DNA of 64,000 nt from Stomatobaculum sp. F0698 (GTDB lineage: Bacteria > Bacillota > Clostridia > Lachnospirales > Lachnospiraceae), in contig NZ_CP130060.1 in NCBI RefSeq assembly GCF_030644385.1, positions 1,488,001 to 1,552,000 of the forward strand, in the 5' to 3' direction. Under the pieces are notes generated by a model. The model was not told the origin of the DNA. It saw only the letters and a program-made list of their open reading frames with translations, and did not search any database. How positions within the stretch are numbered: position 1 is the first letter of the stretch; every line of letters begins with the position of its first letter. Made by a program: the position numbers and the translations under genes. Of this stretch, positions 16,803 through 23,910 are shown piece after piece.

Positions 16803-17645
16803 TTAATTCCAACCGCTGTTCTTTTTGCCGAAGTTCTGGACCCAATTCGCCCTTCCGTTCAGATTCGAATACCCCACACCGATGGAGTCATAATTCGGAT
16901 TCAAAATATTGGCTCTGTGTCCGCTGGAATGCATCCAGGAATCCATTACCTCTTCCGGATTTCTCTGGCCTGCGGCAATGTTCTCACCCTTATAGCCGAA
17001 TCCTCTCGGATACGCCGTAAAGCAGTCCGAGCCGTCGGGTCTGTCATGCGAGAACAAAACTTCGAGTTCCGCCGCACGCACATCCGCCGTATTTGTGAGC
17101 CCGGCGTCCTTTTTAACCGGCGAAATCCCCTGCTTTGCTCTCTCCTGATTCACAAGCTCGATTACCTGATCCTCAAACTGCGCCTCGGAAAGCTGCGTGC
17201 TGTTCTGTCCGCTGCTCTGACTGTTGTCCTGTCCGCCGGACTGCGCGGTGCCGACGCCCGGCCGGTACACTCCGTTTCCGTCCACATAATAACCGTCCGG
17301 CGTATAGCTGTTTGCGAGCATGCGGCCGCCGTTCGCGGGATTCATGTAATACCAGTTCCCGTTCACATTGACCCAACCCACGCACATGTTTCCGTTGTTG
17401 GTGTCCAGATAATACCAACCGCTTCCGTCATTCAGCCAACCGGTCTGCATGTAACCGGAAGCATCCATGAAGTACCAGGAATTGTTGACCGACACCCAGG
17501 AAGAGCGCGCGTACGAACCGTTCGAAAACTGATACCACCAGCCGCGGTTGTCACGATTCCAACCGTTGTTGCCGGCAAAAACCGGCGTAGCCATGAGCAT
17601 GGTGCCAAGTGCCACCGCAGCCGCAAGGAAAACCCTCTTCTTCAT
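16803..17645 (-). CDS. Secreted CAP/SCP-domain protein with choline-binding-like repeats
   Basis: 280 residues. A signal peptide (MKKRVFLAAAVALGTMLMA, cleavage after PVFA) is followed by four to five repeats of the type GWYYLDTNNG / NWYYMNPANGG (residues ~28-125), the aromatic cell-wall-binding repeat pattern. A Q/S-rich linker leads into a CAP domain (residues ~155-280) with the conserved FSHDRPDG, GENIA and HRANILNP motifs. It is probably held at the cell surface by the repeats. CAP proteins of bacteria have no settled activity. The gene has its own promoter and is convergent with the MGMT-like gene. Confidence 0.85.
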   Translation of the reverse strand: MKKRVFLAAAVALGTMLMATPVFAGNNGWNRDNRGWWYQFSNGSYARSSWVSVNNSWYFMDASGYMQTGWLNDGSGWYYLDTNNGNMCVGWVNVNGNWYYMNPANGGRMLANSYTPDGYYVDGNGVYRPGVGTAQSGGQDNSQSSGQNSTQLSEAQFEDQVIELVNQERAKQGISPVKKDAGLTNTADVRAAELEVLFSHDRPDGSDCFTAYPRGFGYKGENIAAGQRNPEEVMDSWMHSSGHRANILNPNYDSIGVGYSNLNGRANWVQNFGKKNSGWN

Positions 17646-17666
17646 CTCTGCCCCCTGTTTTGAAAT

Positions 17667-17688
17667 GATTGCTTAACTTTAAGCAATC
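17667..17688 (-). promoter_or_regulatory. 22-bp perfect inverted repeat before the CAP gene
   Basis: GATTGCTTAA and TTAAGCAATC are separated by 2 bases (17667-17676, 17679-17688). It lies just downstream of the predicted -10, so it is either a repressor operator over the start of transcription or a hairpin at the very 5' end of the mRNA. Confidence 0.6.
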
Positions 17689-17694
17689 TTAACA

Positions 17695-17722
17695 ATTATC
17701 ATTCTACTCACGCGCCGAACAA
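17695..17722 (-). promoter_or_regulatory. Probable promoter of the CAP-protein gene
   Basis: On the minus strand TTGTTC (17717-17722), a 16-bp spacer and GATAAT (17695-17700). The -35 is weak but position and spacing fit. Confidence 0.5.
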
Positions 17723-17804
17723 ATGTAAAGGACGGCTCCTCCCTTGGAATCAGGGAAGTCTCAAAGATGCATCACGATGAAGGTTTCAAGCCAAAAGCCC
17801 CTTA

Positions 17805-17833
17805 TTGACATAGCGCTGTTACGCCGGTAGAAT
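17805..17833 (+). promoter_or_regulatory. Promoter of structured RNA copy A
   Basis: TTGACA (17805-17810), 17-bp spacer, TAGAAT (17828-17833). Predicted start of transcription near 17840, about 18 bases before the conserved RNA domain. Confidence 0.8.
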
Positions 17834-17839
17834 AGTTGA

Positions 17840-18047
17840 TAACTAAATTGTACGGTGGGCTGACACCTAAATCCGACGCCTGACGAGAACGGCGTAAACT
17901 CGTCTAGTGGGCTTGCACATTAAGAGCCGTAAGGCAGCAAGAAACCTTGCCGGACGAATGTGCCGGTGGCTGGCGGACAGCGGAAAAATCAGCCGACAAA
18001 GGGGAAGATAGACACTACGGTGTCTATCTTCCCCTTTGAAATTTTTA
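17840..18047 (+). ncRNA. Structured RNA copy A (unrecognised family), with 3' hairpin
   Basis: A 137-nt domain (17858-17994) is closed by GGCTGA/TCAGCC. Inside are stem ACGCC/GGCGT (17876-17880 with 17891-17895), whose loop GACGAG (17882-17887) pairs with CTCGTC (17899-17904) to form an H-type pseudoknot; CTTGC/GCAAG enclosing a CC-GTAA-GG tetraloop hairpin; GCCGG/CCGGT; and GCTG/CAGC. An 18-bp hairpin with a C(TACG)G loop follows (17998-18037), then GAAATTTTT. A diverged copy lies inverted at 20098-20308, and paired bases change together between the copies. No matching riboswitch or RNA family comes to mind. Downstream lies the lipoprotein gene. Confidence 0.75.
17998..18047 (+). terminator. 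Long UNCG-capped hairpin at the 3' end of RNA A (possible terminator or attenuator)
   Basis: 18 perfect base pairs with a C(TACG)G loop, then GAAA and five T. The T run is set off from the stem by four bases, so termination may be partial, letting some transcription reach the lipoprotein gene. Confidence 0.65.
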
Positions 18048-18132
18048 CTCCGATAGTTCGCAGTGCAGTATCGTAGACCCCCATATGAACATGTTGTATA
18101 ATAAGAATCGCAAACGCCGAAAGGAGACAGAA

Positions 18133-18738
18133 ATGTTAAAGAAGAGAATTTTTGTTTTGATAACGGCAGTGGCGATGCTTGGATCTGTCCTTATTGGTTG
18201 CGGAAACGAGAAAAAAGAAGTTGAAACCACAGCAAGCACTTCTGTTGAAGCGTCCGCAGAAACAAGTGCAAGTCCTAAGCGCGAAGTAAAGATGTATACC
18301 TATAACGACGGAACATACGGCCCCTACAACATTCCGTCCTATGACGAAAACAACCAATATGCGCAGAAGCTCAAAGAAGCCTACGCCTCCGATGCATACC
18401 CCGGTGTTTACATTGCAAGAGTAGATAAGGGTTGGATCTGGTATTGGGAGCCTGAGACGGACGACGGAAATTATTACTATATCGGCAGCGTAGATAATCC
18501 CAATTATCTTCAGGGCGATGATCTGAATCGCTTCCTTATGGATATTAAAATCAACCTGAATAAGTTCATTGAGAAGTGTGAGGCAGGAGAACTGCATCCA
18601 ATCGATCTCGATGGCGACGGAAGCATTTCTTATCCCGAAGCGTATATTGAGTCCTTCTTTGCTATCAAATCAAATCAGGATAAGCCCTATAACGGTTTGA
18701 TCATTTTTTTTGATTTCGATGATATTCTATGGGAATAA
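18133..18738 (+). CDS. Predicted lipoprotein, unknown function
   Basis: 201 residues from the ATG at 18133, preceded by AAAGGAG; an upstream ATG in frame at 18085 lacks a ribosome site. The N-terminus is a lipoprotein signal (MLKKRIFVLITAVAMLGSV, lipobox LIGC), followed by a Ser/Thr/Glu linker. The rest has many aromatic and acidic residues, and DLDGDGSISYPEAY near residue 163 matches an EF-hand-type calcium loop. It is the first gene after RNA copy A and is followed by a 74-residue protein. Function unknown; base composition is lower in GC than flanking core genes. Confidence 0.7.
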   Translation: MLKKRIFVLITAVAMLGSVLIGCGNEKKEVETTASTSVEASAETSASPKREVKMYTYNDGTYGPYNIPSYDENNQYAQKLKEAYASDAYPGVYIARVDKGWIWYWEPETDDGNYYYIGSVDNPNYLQGDDLNRFLMDIKINLNKFIEKCEAGELHPIDLDGDGSISYPEAYIESFFAIKSNQDKPYNGLIIFFDFDDILWE

Positions 18739-18817
18739 GTCTAAAAAATAAAATGCTTTGATTGATTGTTCTAAAAGAACGTGTGCCGCCCCCCGTGAGG
18801 CGGGAAAGGAGGTTTAA

Positions 18818-19042
18818 ATGAGAATCAAGTTCACCGAAGAAGAGAAGCGATTGTTTGATAAGGTCAGGCCCTACGCCGCTACGAAAGGATGGGGGCTTCG
18901 CCCGGATGCGCCTCCGGAGATTCAAGCTATCTATGCCAGACTGGTAGAGATAACCAACCAATATCTGAGCCCGTATTCGATACCTATTAAACCTATTCAT
19001 AAGGATTCTTGCGATTTATCGGGCGATAACCAAGACAACTGA
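18818..19042 (+). CDS. Small hypothetical protein
   Basis: 74 residues starting after a strong AAAGGAGG site. The N-terminal half is charged and helical (TEEEKRLFDKVRPYAATKG), the C-terminus polar. No family recognised. It ends 14 bases before an intrinsic terminator, and with the lipoprotein gene forms the two-gene unit led by RNA copy A. Its size and position would fit an immunity or partner protein, but nothing in the sequence proves that. Confidence 0.6.
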   Translation: MRIKFTEEEKRLFDKVRPYAATKGWGLRPDAPPEIQAIYARLVEITNQYLSPYSIPIKPIHKDSCDLSGDNQDN

Positions 19043-19056
19043 ATCACAGCGACGAA

Positions 19057-19086
19057 AGCACAGCCATAACGGCTGTGCTTATTTTG
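19057..19086 (+). terminator. Intrinsic terminator at the meeting point of the two RNA-led operons
   Basis: AGCACAGCC, 5-base loop, GGCTGTGCT, then TATTTT. It separates the plus-strand unit from the convergent minus-strand unit. Confidence 0.85.
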
Positions 19087-19130
19087 TGCTCAGGGGGGCG
19101 GGGTAAGGACGACATGCCGCCTTCATTCCA

Positions 19131-19349
19131 TTAATCCCAGTAAACGTGATTCTGGGCAGCGATGTCGTCATATATCCTCTGAATTCTTCGCCCTTCCTCA
19201 TCCGGTTCATCATTATGCGAGACAATGTTATCTACTACCACATCATCAACAGCATCCAATAGCGCATCGACATCATCGGCAGATATCAATTCCCCAATAT
19301 TCTCGATGTAAGGTCTCAACGCCTCAATCTGCTCAACCGTTATAATCAC
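19131..19349 (-). CDS. Small acidic protein, possible partner of the PBECR4-like protein
   Basis: 72 residues, strongly acidic (MIITVEQIEALRPYIENI; later DDVDALLDAVDDVVVD). Its start overlaps the last 17 bases of the upstream gene, indicating translational coupling. A small acidic protein coupled behind a putative nuclease fits a toxin-inhibitor pair, but the link is inference. No family name is given. Confidence 0.6.
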   Translation of the reverse strand: MIITVEQIEALRPYIENIGELISADDVDALLDAVDDVVVDNIVSHNDEPDEEGRRIQRIYDDIAAQNHVYWD

Positions 19350-20085
19350 GTTTTTCTCCTTTCGCTTTTGAATAGGAAGAATTTACTTGCACAATATTTC
19401 CCGGGTCCGTGTGACTGATACGGATTATTTCCACGCGTGTAGGGAAGTCACCTATCGTAGCTCCAACCGTAGGTAGCTTCAAACACCTTTTTATATTTCT
19501 GGGCAAGACAATAGTATTGACATCCAACCCCTTCGCGATGTAACACAGTTCTTGATACTGACCAATGTCAACATGTTTTCTGAATATAGCCAGAACTTTT
19601 TGAGGCTGATAGAGTGAGAAATTGCGGATATCCCCTTCACGAGCAGTATTCGGTATATAAAATCCATTTTGGAAAATGAATCCCAGAAACGCTTTTGTAT
19701 TTCCAACCAGTTTATCGGTATATTGCATAGATCGAACGGGATTGTAGGTACCGACCATTTTAGCTATGAGATGTACTTTGGTTAGCCATGGGAGAACGGA
19801 GAGTTTTCTCTCAGTTGTTCCATTCACCGCCATAGAGAAGTCATTCGGATTTAGAATTCCATTCATGGCCTTCTGATAGAAAACACTGCTGCTCAGAATC
19901 TTATCAGAGACAGGCCTGACTCCCGTGAGATGAAGAAAATTACTTGGCAGAAAAATAGTTTCAAAGAAGTCCGGCTTGCTTGGAGAACCGTATACAATTA
20001 ATAGATTTCGGTTCTCCAGGTTATTGTGGTATTCCCTCGCACAGCATACGATGATTCTTGTTGCAAGCCTCTTCGAGATTTTCAT
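19333..20085 (-). CDS. PBECR4-like domain protein (predicted nuclease fold)
   Basis: 250 residues from the ATG at 20085, preceded by GGAG right after the hairpin of RNA copy B. The open frame runs further upstream but that part lies across the RNA. Segments such as IFLPSNFLHLTGV (residue ~55), NDFSMAVNGTTERKLSVLP (~95) and GFYIPNTAREGDIR (~155) recall proteins annotated PBECR4 (phage Barnase-EndoU-ColicinE5/D-RelE-like nuclease), common on Firmicute phages and ICEs. The name is from memory and not checked. The small acidic gene overlaps its 3' end. GC content is lower than in core genes. Confidence 0.5.
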   Translation of the reverse strand: MKISKRLATRIIVCCAREYHNNLENRNLLIVYGSPSKPDFFETIFLPSNFLHLTGVRPVSDKILSSSVFYQKAMNGILNPNDFSMAVNGTTERKLSVLPWLTKVHLIAKMVGTYNPVRSMQYTDKLVGNTKAFLGFIFQNGFYIPNTAREGDIRNFSLYQPQKVLAIFRKHVDIGQYQELCYIAKGLDVNTIVLPRNIKRCLKLPTVGATIGDFPTRVEIIRISHTDPGNIVQVNSSYSKAKGEKRDYNG

Positions 20086-20097
20086 TGCGTTTTCTCC

Positions 20098-20147
20098 TAA
20101 AATTTCAAGAGGGAACATTGGCACCGCAGTGCTAATGTTCCCTCTTG
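20098..20147 (-). terminator. UNCG-capped hairpin at the 3' end of RNA B
   Basis: CAAGAGGGAACATT pairs with AATGTTCCCTCTTG, with an inner GCAC(TGCG)GTGC; AAATTTTA follows. Like the hairpin in copy A the T run is offset, so it may act as an attenuator rather than a full stop. Confidence 0.6.
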
Positions 20148-20308
20148 GCGGCTGATTTTTTCGCTGTTCGCCAGCTCGCCGACCCATTCGTTCGGCACGA
20201 TTTCTTGCTACCTTACGGCTCCTCATGTGCAAGCCCACCAGATATGTTTACGCTAATCATATCGAGCGTCGAATTAAGGTGTCAGCCCACCGCAGACTAA
20301 ATGTCTGC
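20098..20308 (-). ncRNA. Structured RNA copy B (inverted, diverged copy of RNA A)
   Basis: On the minus strand the 138-nt domain (20287 down to 20150) aligns end to end with copy A. The closing helix GGCTGA/TCAGCC is kept. The pseudoknot helices change on both sides: ACGCT/AGCGT for ACGCC/GGCGT, and GATATG/CATATC for GACGAG/CTCGTC. GCCGA/TCGGC replaces GCCGG/CCGGT. Unpaired blocks such as GTGGGCTTGCACAT and GAGCCGTAAGG are identical. A hairpin with a C(TGCG)G loop follows (20147-20106), then AAATTTT and the ribosome site of the PBECR4-like gene, making this its 5' leader or an upstream sRNA. Confidence 0.75.
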
Positions 20309-20314
20309 ATGTTT

Positions 20315-20343
20315 AGTATACCAGAACAAACGAGATAAATCAA
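20315..20343 (-). promoter_or_regulatory. Promoter of structured RNA copy B
   Basis: On the minus strand TTGATT (20338-20343), 17-bp spacer, TATACT (20315-20320). The spacing to the RNA domain is slightly longer than in copy A. Confidence 0.75.
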
Positions 20344-20559
20344 TTAGTATCCAATGATATCTGTAAAATCAATCTTCCGGAAGTCGGCATCTGTAAGCGC
20401 AGAAAGCTTATGGAGAAGGCTTGTTAGTTGCTCGACCAATTCAGAGTCTTCTATTGCGGGAAGATTGTGCTCTATATTCTGCATCACCTTTTCGAGAGAC
20501 GAACTTCCCAAATCTGAATAGAGCTCTATTAGAGTTCGTTCTTCTATTGAAAAAGCCAT
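20344..20559 (-). CDS. Small helical protein resembling transposon-transfer-assisting (TTRAP-like) proteins
   Basis: 71 residues from the ATG at 20559, which has AAGGAG 9 bases upstream; a second ATG two codons earlier is too close to that site. MAFSIEERTLIELYSDLG followed by a helical, acidic region ending in KLSALTDADF resembles short proteins of Firmicute ICEs annotated as transposon-transfer assisting. That annotation is from memory. Its stop codon abuts the promoter of RNA copy B. It suggests an old integrative element in this region. Confidence 0.5.
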   Translation of the reverse strand: MAFSIEERTLIELYSDLGSSSLEKVMQNIEHNLPAIEDSELVEQLTSLLHKLSALTDADFRKIDFTDIIGY

Positions 20560-20765
20560 GTTCATTTTCTCCTTTTCATTGGTTTGTTCCGCTGTCTGCT
20601 TATCAGATTGATGGGACTCCTTGGAGTACAAATCCGCTTTCTTTAAAACGAAAGCAGATGTTGGGGGAAACTCCTCAGATTCCCTATTTGACTTTGTACG
20701 CGCCGGATTCTCTTCGTGTGTGCGGCAATAACACCCGGTAGCTCTTAGTCTCTATGTACAACGGG

Positions 20766-20915
20766 GGATTACCCCTGCGCATGCAGGGAAAACTATTCCA
20801 TCAAAACCACAGGCTGAGATTATCACGAATCACCCCCGCGTGTGCGGGGAAAACCGCGCCTTAGCGCGTCCGCGGGGCATAGGTGTTGGATCACCCCCGC
20901 TCATGCGGGGAAAAC
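20766..20915 (-). CRISPR. CRISPR block 1: three worn type I-E repeats
   Basis: 28-bp repeats begin at 20766, 20827 and 20888, keeping the 61-bp period of the main array. All carry changes from the consensus in the stem or loop (for example CTGCGCATGCAG). Two 33-bp spacers lie between. This is the oldest, leader-far end of the locus. Confidence 0.85.
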
Positions 20916-20972
20916 TGTGCTTACGTTACTGTTATTCAGTTGGTGTTGCTGTGGCCAGATATATTACCAGAG

Positions 20973-21224
20973 TTATCCATTATGAGCTTCGCCGTGCGAA
21001 GATAGTAGATCATTCAGATTGATATCAAGTCCGAACTTTCTCACGTCCGCATCGCGGGCCAGAAGCTCATTTTTTATTGTGTCCAGCGCTTCATAATACG
21101 CGAGAGCCCGTCCCGCCTTGTATTCCCTATAGGGCAGTTGTCTCGCCTCTTCTGCCGCGTCTTTAGCGTTTCGCAGAACTCTCGAAACTATATACTCCCA
21201 TTCATCGTTTGTCAGTTCTCTCAT
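20973..21224 (-). CDS. Small hypothetical protein lying between CRISPR blocks
   Basis: 83 residues, helical and charged (MRELTNDEWEYIVSRVLR; later YREYKAGRALAYYEALDTI). AAAGGAG lies about 10 bases before the ATG. The gene fills most of the 341-bp gap between CRISPR blocks 1 and 2, in the direction of array transcription. No family recognised; probably mobile-element cargo. Confidence 0.6.
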   Translation of the reverse strand: MRELTNDEWEYIVSRVLRNAKDAAEEARQLPYREYKAGRALAYYEALDTIKNELLARDADVRKFGLDINLNDLLSSHGEAHNG

Positions 21225-21256
21225 ATTCTCCGCGCTCCTTTAACTCTATGACTCTA

Positions 21257-21771
21257 GGATTACCCCCGCGCATGCGGGGAAAAGTTGGAACAACCTTAAT
21301 TCTTTGAATGCAACTTGGGATTACCCCCGCGCATGCGGGGAAAACCAAAGACCCAAGCCCCCGTTAATCAGCGCCTCGGGATCACCCCCGCGTGTGCGGG
21401 GAAAAGGTGGCTGCATACGACAAAAGCTGTACTTTCAGCGAATCACCCCCGCGTGTGCGGGGAAAAGCCATGATGGTACACTCTGCCATCTCACACCCCC
21501 GGATCACCCCCGCGTGTGCGGGGAAAACTGGCTCGTCAGAATCACGTCGGTGGTATAAACCGGATCACCCCCGCGTGTGCGGGGAAAACTCGATAATCTG
21601 GTATCTCCAAAATCTCCGATTTGGATCACCCCCGCGTGTGCGGGGAAAACAGCGTGAGCGCGGCAGTGAGCAGGCCGGAGGCAGGATCATCTCCGCGTAT
21701 GCGGGGAAAACGTGGTTTGTAAAATGGATGTGGATCAAGTGCCGGGATTACCCCGCGTATGCGAAGAAAAC
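21257..21771 (-). CRISPR. CRISPR block 2: nine type I-E repeats
   Basis: Repeats start at 21257, 21318, 21379, 21440, 21501, 21562, 21623, 21684 and 21745, an exact 61-bp period. Several carry changes at the first or last base, and the last (21745-21771) is one base short with a broken stem. Eight spacers. Followed on the low-number side by the 83-residue gene and on the high side by a tiny-gene cassette. Confidence 0.9.
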
Positions 21772-21820
21772 TGTGACAGCACCGCAAGCAAAGCGAGAAA
21801 AATGAAAGGAGGAAAAAGCT

Positions 21821-21997
21821 GTGAAACGGAAAAGAGCAAAAAAAGATAAGCGTCTTGAAAAGCTCAAACTCTTCGCTGAATACTGCACGGCTATATCTGC
21901 CATAATCTCTACCGTGCATATGGCAATCACCTATGCACCTGGCATAGTACAAGCGACGATGAAGCTGCTCAAAACGCTTTATCTAATCGCGAGCTAA
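21821..21997 (+). CDS. Tiny basic membrane protein, cassette 1 gene a
   Basis: 58 residues, GTG start with AAAGGAGG 8 bases upstream. The N-terminus is strongly basic (KRKRAKKDKRLEKLK), followed by one hydrophobic helix and a KTL-type C-terminus. It resembles in layout and in several residues the 61-residue protein at 23662 (RRKRARKKKR start, LSKTL end). It begins 49 bases after a broken CRISPR repeat. Charge and size recall small membrane toxins or holin-like peptides; function is unknown. Confidence 0.55.
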   Translation: MKRKRAKKDKRLEKLKLFAEYCTAISAIISTVHMAITYAPGIVQATMKLLKTLYLIAS

Positions 21998-22008
21998 TGC
22001 TCGCGAGA

Positions 22009-22045
22009 AGCGGGCGCCGGCCGCAACCGGCGCTCGGTTCTTTTC
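22009..22045 (+). terminator. Terminator-like hairpin between cassette 1 genes
   Basis: GCGCCGG pairs with CCGGCGC around a short loop, followed by TCGGTTCTTTTC. Cassette 2 has a hairpin with a T run at the matching place. Confidence 0.5.
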
Positions 22046-22063
22046 TAGTATAGCTTGAACTCC

Positions 22064-22215
22064 ATGAAAAGTACACTCCTGCTACGAATGGGCTTTGTAT
22101 GGGCTTGCGTCGCGCTTTTCCTACTCGGCGGGGGGCGCTTGTCCCTAGCATAGTGCTTGTAGTATCCACCGCTTGCTATCTGCTGTATATGCTGAAGCAT
22201 CGGACCGACCTCTAG
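22064..22215 (+). pseudogene. Tiny hydrophobic protein, cassette 1 gene b, apparently frameshifted
   Basis: ATGAAA begins a 29-residue hydrophobic ORF that stops early at 22153. Reading one base out of phase after the run of six G near 22131-22136 continues with LVPSIVLVVSTACYLLY and stops at 22213-22215, matching the LAPGMCVLAASTC part of the 48-residue cassette 2 protein. So a one-base change in the G run probably split the gene. Confidence 0.5.
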
Positions 22216-22304
22216 ATGTCCCACGTCCATGTATGTAGCTCGTCACGTCGCCGTTGGCATGCAGCTCTTCACGACGACAGCGGCTCGCATCGCGCGGACG
22301 TGTG

Positions 22305-22393
22305 CAGCGGGCCCCCCGCATGCGGGGAAAAACCGGATAAAGCGGGGGATGTTTCGTCCCGTCGCAATCCCCCCCCGCGTGTGCGGGGAAAAC
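22305..22393 (-). CRISPR. CRISPR block 3: two degenerate repeats
   Basis: The repeat at 22366-22393 keeps the stem but its first bases differ (AATCCCC). The one ending at 22333 is badly worn in its first half and has an extra A. A 32-bp spacer lies between. Confidence 0.7.
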
Positions 22394-22503
22394 GATTCAA
22401 TTATGTTTTAAGCACAGACCGACGAGACTCCGGGTTTCTTTTTTTTATTGACGACTATCAGTTTGAACGACTTTGAAATGACCCCTATCCTTATATAGAA
22501 CGT

Positions 22504-22887
22504 TTGAGGGAATTCCCGTGTGCCCTGACGCTAGATTTTAGCTTATATATGGATATACCCATGGCTATGAAAATTTGGAATGTGTATCGCTCTCGGCTTA
22601 TTGGTCAGATGATGCAGGATGCCGACATAGTGGTTATTTCAACGCTTAGTTGGGCTGAGCCCGAAACCTTTTCTTTTTGCTTTGAGATGCTGGAGCAAGG
22701 CGGCGTGGTTGCCGTATCAACAGTTGGGGTGATGCGTAACAAGAGTGCGCAATAAGTTTGGGCTGCTGGAATGAATGAAGCGGGGCAAAGGCTAAGGTCG
22801 TCTGGAATTCTTTGCTATGGATCCAAACCCGACTATGATTTTGGGTCGCTTCCGGTGAGATTCGTCAGCGCGAGGAAGTTCGGTTGA
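22504..22887 (+). pseudogene. DUF4417-like protein with internal stop codon
   Basis: The frame reads LYMDIPMAMKIWNVYRS, then LSWAEPETFSFCFEML and VAVSTVGVMRNKSAQ, which recalls DUF4417 proteins from phages and ICEs of Firmicutes. A TAA at 22753-22755 interrupts it; the same frame then continues VWAAGMNEAGQRLRSSG, LCYGSKPDYDFG to a TGA at 22885-22887. So one codon became a stop and the gene is dead unless read through. The N-terminal part also looks cut short. Confidence 0.6.
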
Positions 22888-23295
22888 TGGGGAAAGAGGG
22901 GCAAGCGGTGGTTATCACGTGGGAGACGCGCGGGACACTTATGGAGATGAATATCAGTTTGTGGATCAATATCGCAACATTAAGTTTATAAAGGTGAAAT
23001 CCGGATCTTCAAAGGCACCTTTGGAAACGAGAACGAGAGATTGCATATATGTTACGCTTGGAGGGAAAAATCAGGATACGCCAAAACAGTAACATATTAT
23101 GATAAAAAGGTAAAAAGCGAAAGCAAATTGATATCAGCAGCAACGCACATCGCATCGGCGATGTGGTTATTCCTACACCACATACACATTTGGGTTATAT
23201 GCATGATGGAAAGACGCGAAGTCTATCAGTGAGAGAGCAAAAAACACTTGACACTATTTTAAGAGTGTGGGACATTAGGAAAAGCAAAGACTAGC
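22888..23295 (+). pseudogene. Decayed mobile-element gene, at least two frameshifts
   Basis: Three frames carry connected coding: DTYGDEYQFVDQYRNIKFI, then TVTYYDKKVKSES, then HRIGDVVIPTPHTHLGYM and EQKTLDTILRVWDIRKSKD ending in TAG near 23295. Together they read like one protein of a phage or ICE, broken by frameshifts near 23090 and 23150. I do not recognise the family. Confidence 0.5.
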
Positions 23296-23305
23296 ATACG
23301 AAGGA

Positions 23306-23437
23306 ATGCCATTGGAGCCCGGTGCAAATCCGGGGATTTGCGTAAAGGATCGCAGAGATGCGGTCCTTTTTGCTGTGCAGAAAAGAGGAAAATATGGGGT
23401 ACAGATGGCCCGAGAAACAGAGAAAATGAACTGGTGA
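23306..23437 (+). CDS. Short ORF, possible mobile-element remnant
   Basis: An ATG at 23306 opens 43 codons (MPLEPGANPGICVKDRRDAV to a TGA) following directly on the decayed gene. No clear ribosome site. May be a fragment of a longer protein. Confidence 0.3.
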   Translation: MPLEPGANPGICVKDRRDAVLFAVQKRGKYGVQMARETEKMNW

Positions 23438-23448
23438 GAGGATGAATA

Positions 23449-23621
23449 ATGAAAAGAACATGGGTCCGGTTCGAAGCAGTGATGAAGCAAGGGATCGAGG
23501 GAGAAATGGCGGCATTGCCTCCGGGAAATCCAGAAGGCGAAAAAAGAGGTACGGGAGCGGTTAAAAGAAGCACTAAACTGTGCAGTGGTGAATCCCAAAG
23601 TGAAAAGCATGATGAAGCAAG
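23449..23621 (+). pseudogene. Small gene fragment cut off at a CRISPR repeat
   Basis: ATGAAAAGAACATGG begins MKRTWVRFEAVMKQGIEGE; one base out of phase the coding continues as EIQKAKKEVRERLKEAL and VNPKVKSMMKQGI. Coding then runs straight into the CRISPR repeat at 23622. The phrase MKQGI occurs at both ends. Frameshifted and 3'-truncated. Confidence 0.45.
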
Positions 23622-23649
23622 GGATTACCCCCGCGCATGCGGGGAAAAC
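23622..23649 (-). CRISPR. CRISPR block 4: single repeat
   Basis: One 28-bp repeat with the CGCGCATGCG loop variant shared with blocks 2, 5 and the first repeat of the main array. No spacer-repeat neighbour. It lies immediately before the ribosome site of the cassette 2 gene. Confidence 0.75.
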
Positions 23650-23661
23650 GGAGGAAGTGCT

Positions 23662-23847
23662 ATGCGAAGAAAAAGAGCAAGAAAAAAGAAGCGTTTTAGC
23701 TGGATATCAGCCACAGCATACGCGCTCGGCGCTATCGTAAAAGTGCATGTAGTCTATACCCATGGACACCATCTACTACCCGTAGTCGTCGCACTACTAC
23801 ACGAGCTGTCAAAAACGCTTCATCACCAATATAGCCTGCTCCGCTAA
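23662..23847 (+). CDS. Tiny basic membrane protein, cassette 2 gene a
   Basis: 61 residues: RRKRARKKKRF at the N-terminus, a hydrophobic middle with many His and Val, and LSKTLHHQYSLLR at the end. GGAGG lies 7 bases before the ATG and directly touches the CRISPR repeat ending at 23649, so the repeat would be in or next to its leader. Same plan as the protein at 21821. No family recognised. Confidence 0.55.
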   Translation: MRRKRARKKKRFSWISATAYALGAIVKVHVVYTHGHHLLPVVVALLHELSKTLHHQYSLLR

Positions 23848-23910
23848 TAGGTGTAGGGAATCCACCGCGTGTGCAGCGGGTTTCCTCTTTTTTATTCTAG
23901 CATAAACCGC

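Noticed and set aside
17840-18047. Possible T-box, cobalamin, c-di-GMP or other known riboswitch, 6S RNA, tmRNA or RNase P
   Set aside because: None of the core motifs of these families that I can recall is present, and the pseudoknot layout does not fit them.
18085-18132. Earlier ATG for the lipoprotein
   Set aside because: No ribosome site before it, and it would place a basic stretch ahead of the signal peptide; the ATG at 18133 has AAAGGAG.
17840-20308. Retron or TnpB/IscB-associated RNA
   Set aside because: No reverse transcriptase, TnpB or IscB gene lies near either copy, so there is no support beyond being structured RNA.
23306-23345. tRNA-like stretch with GGTGCAAATCCGGG
   Set aside because: No acceptor stem, anticodon arm or CCA context could be built around it; it lies in decayed coding sequence.
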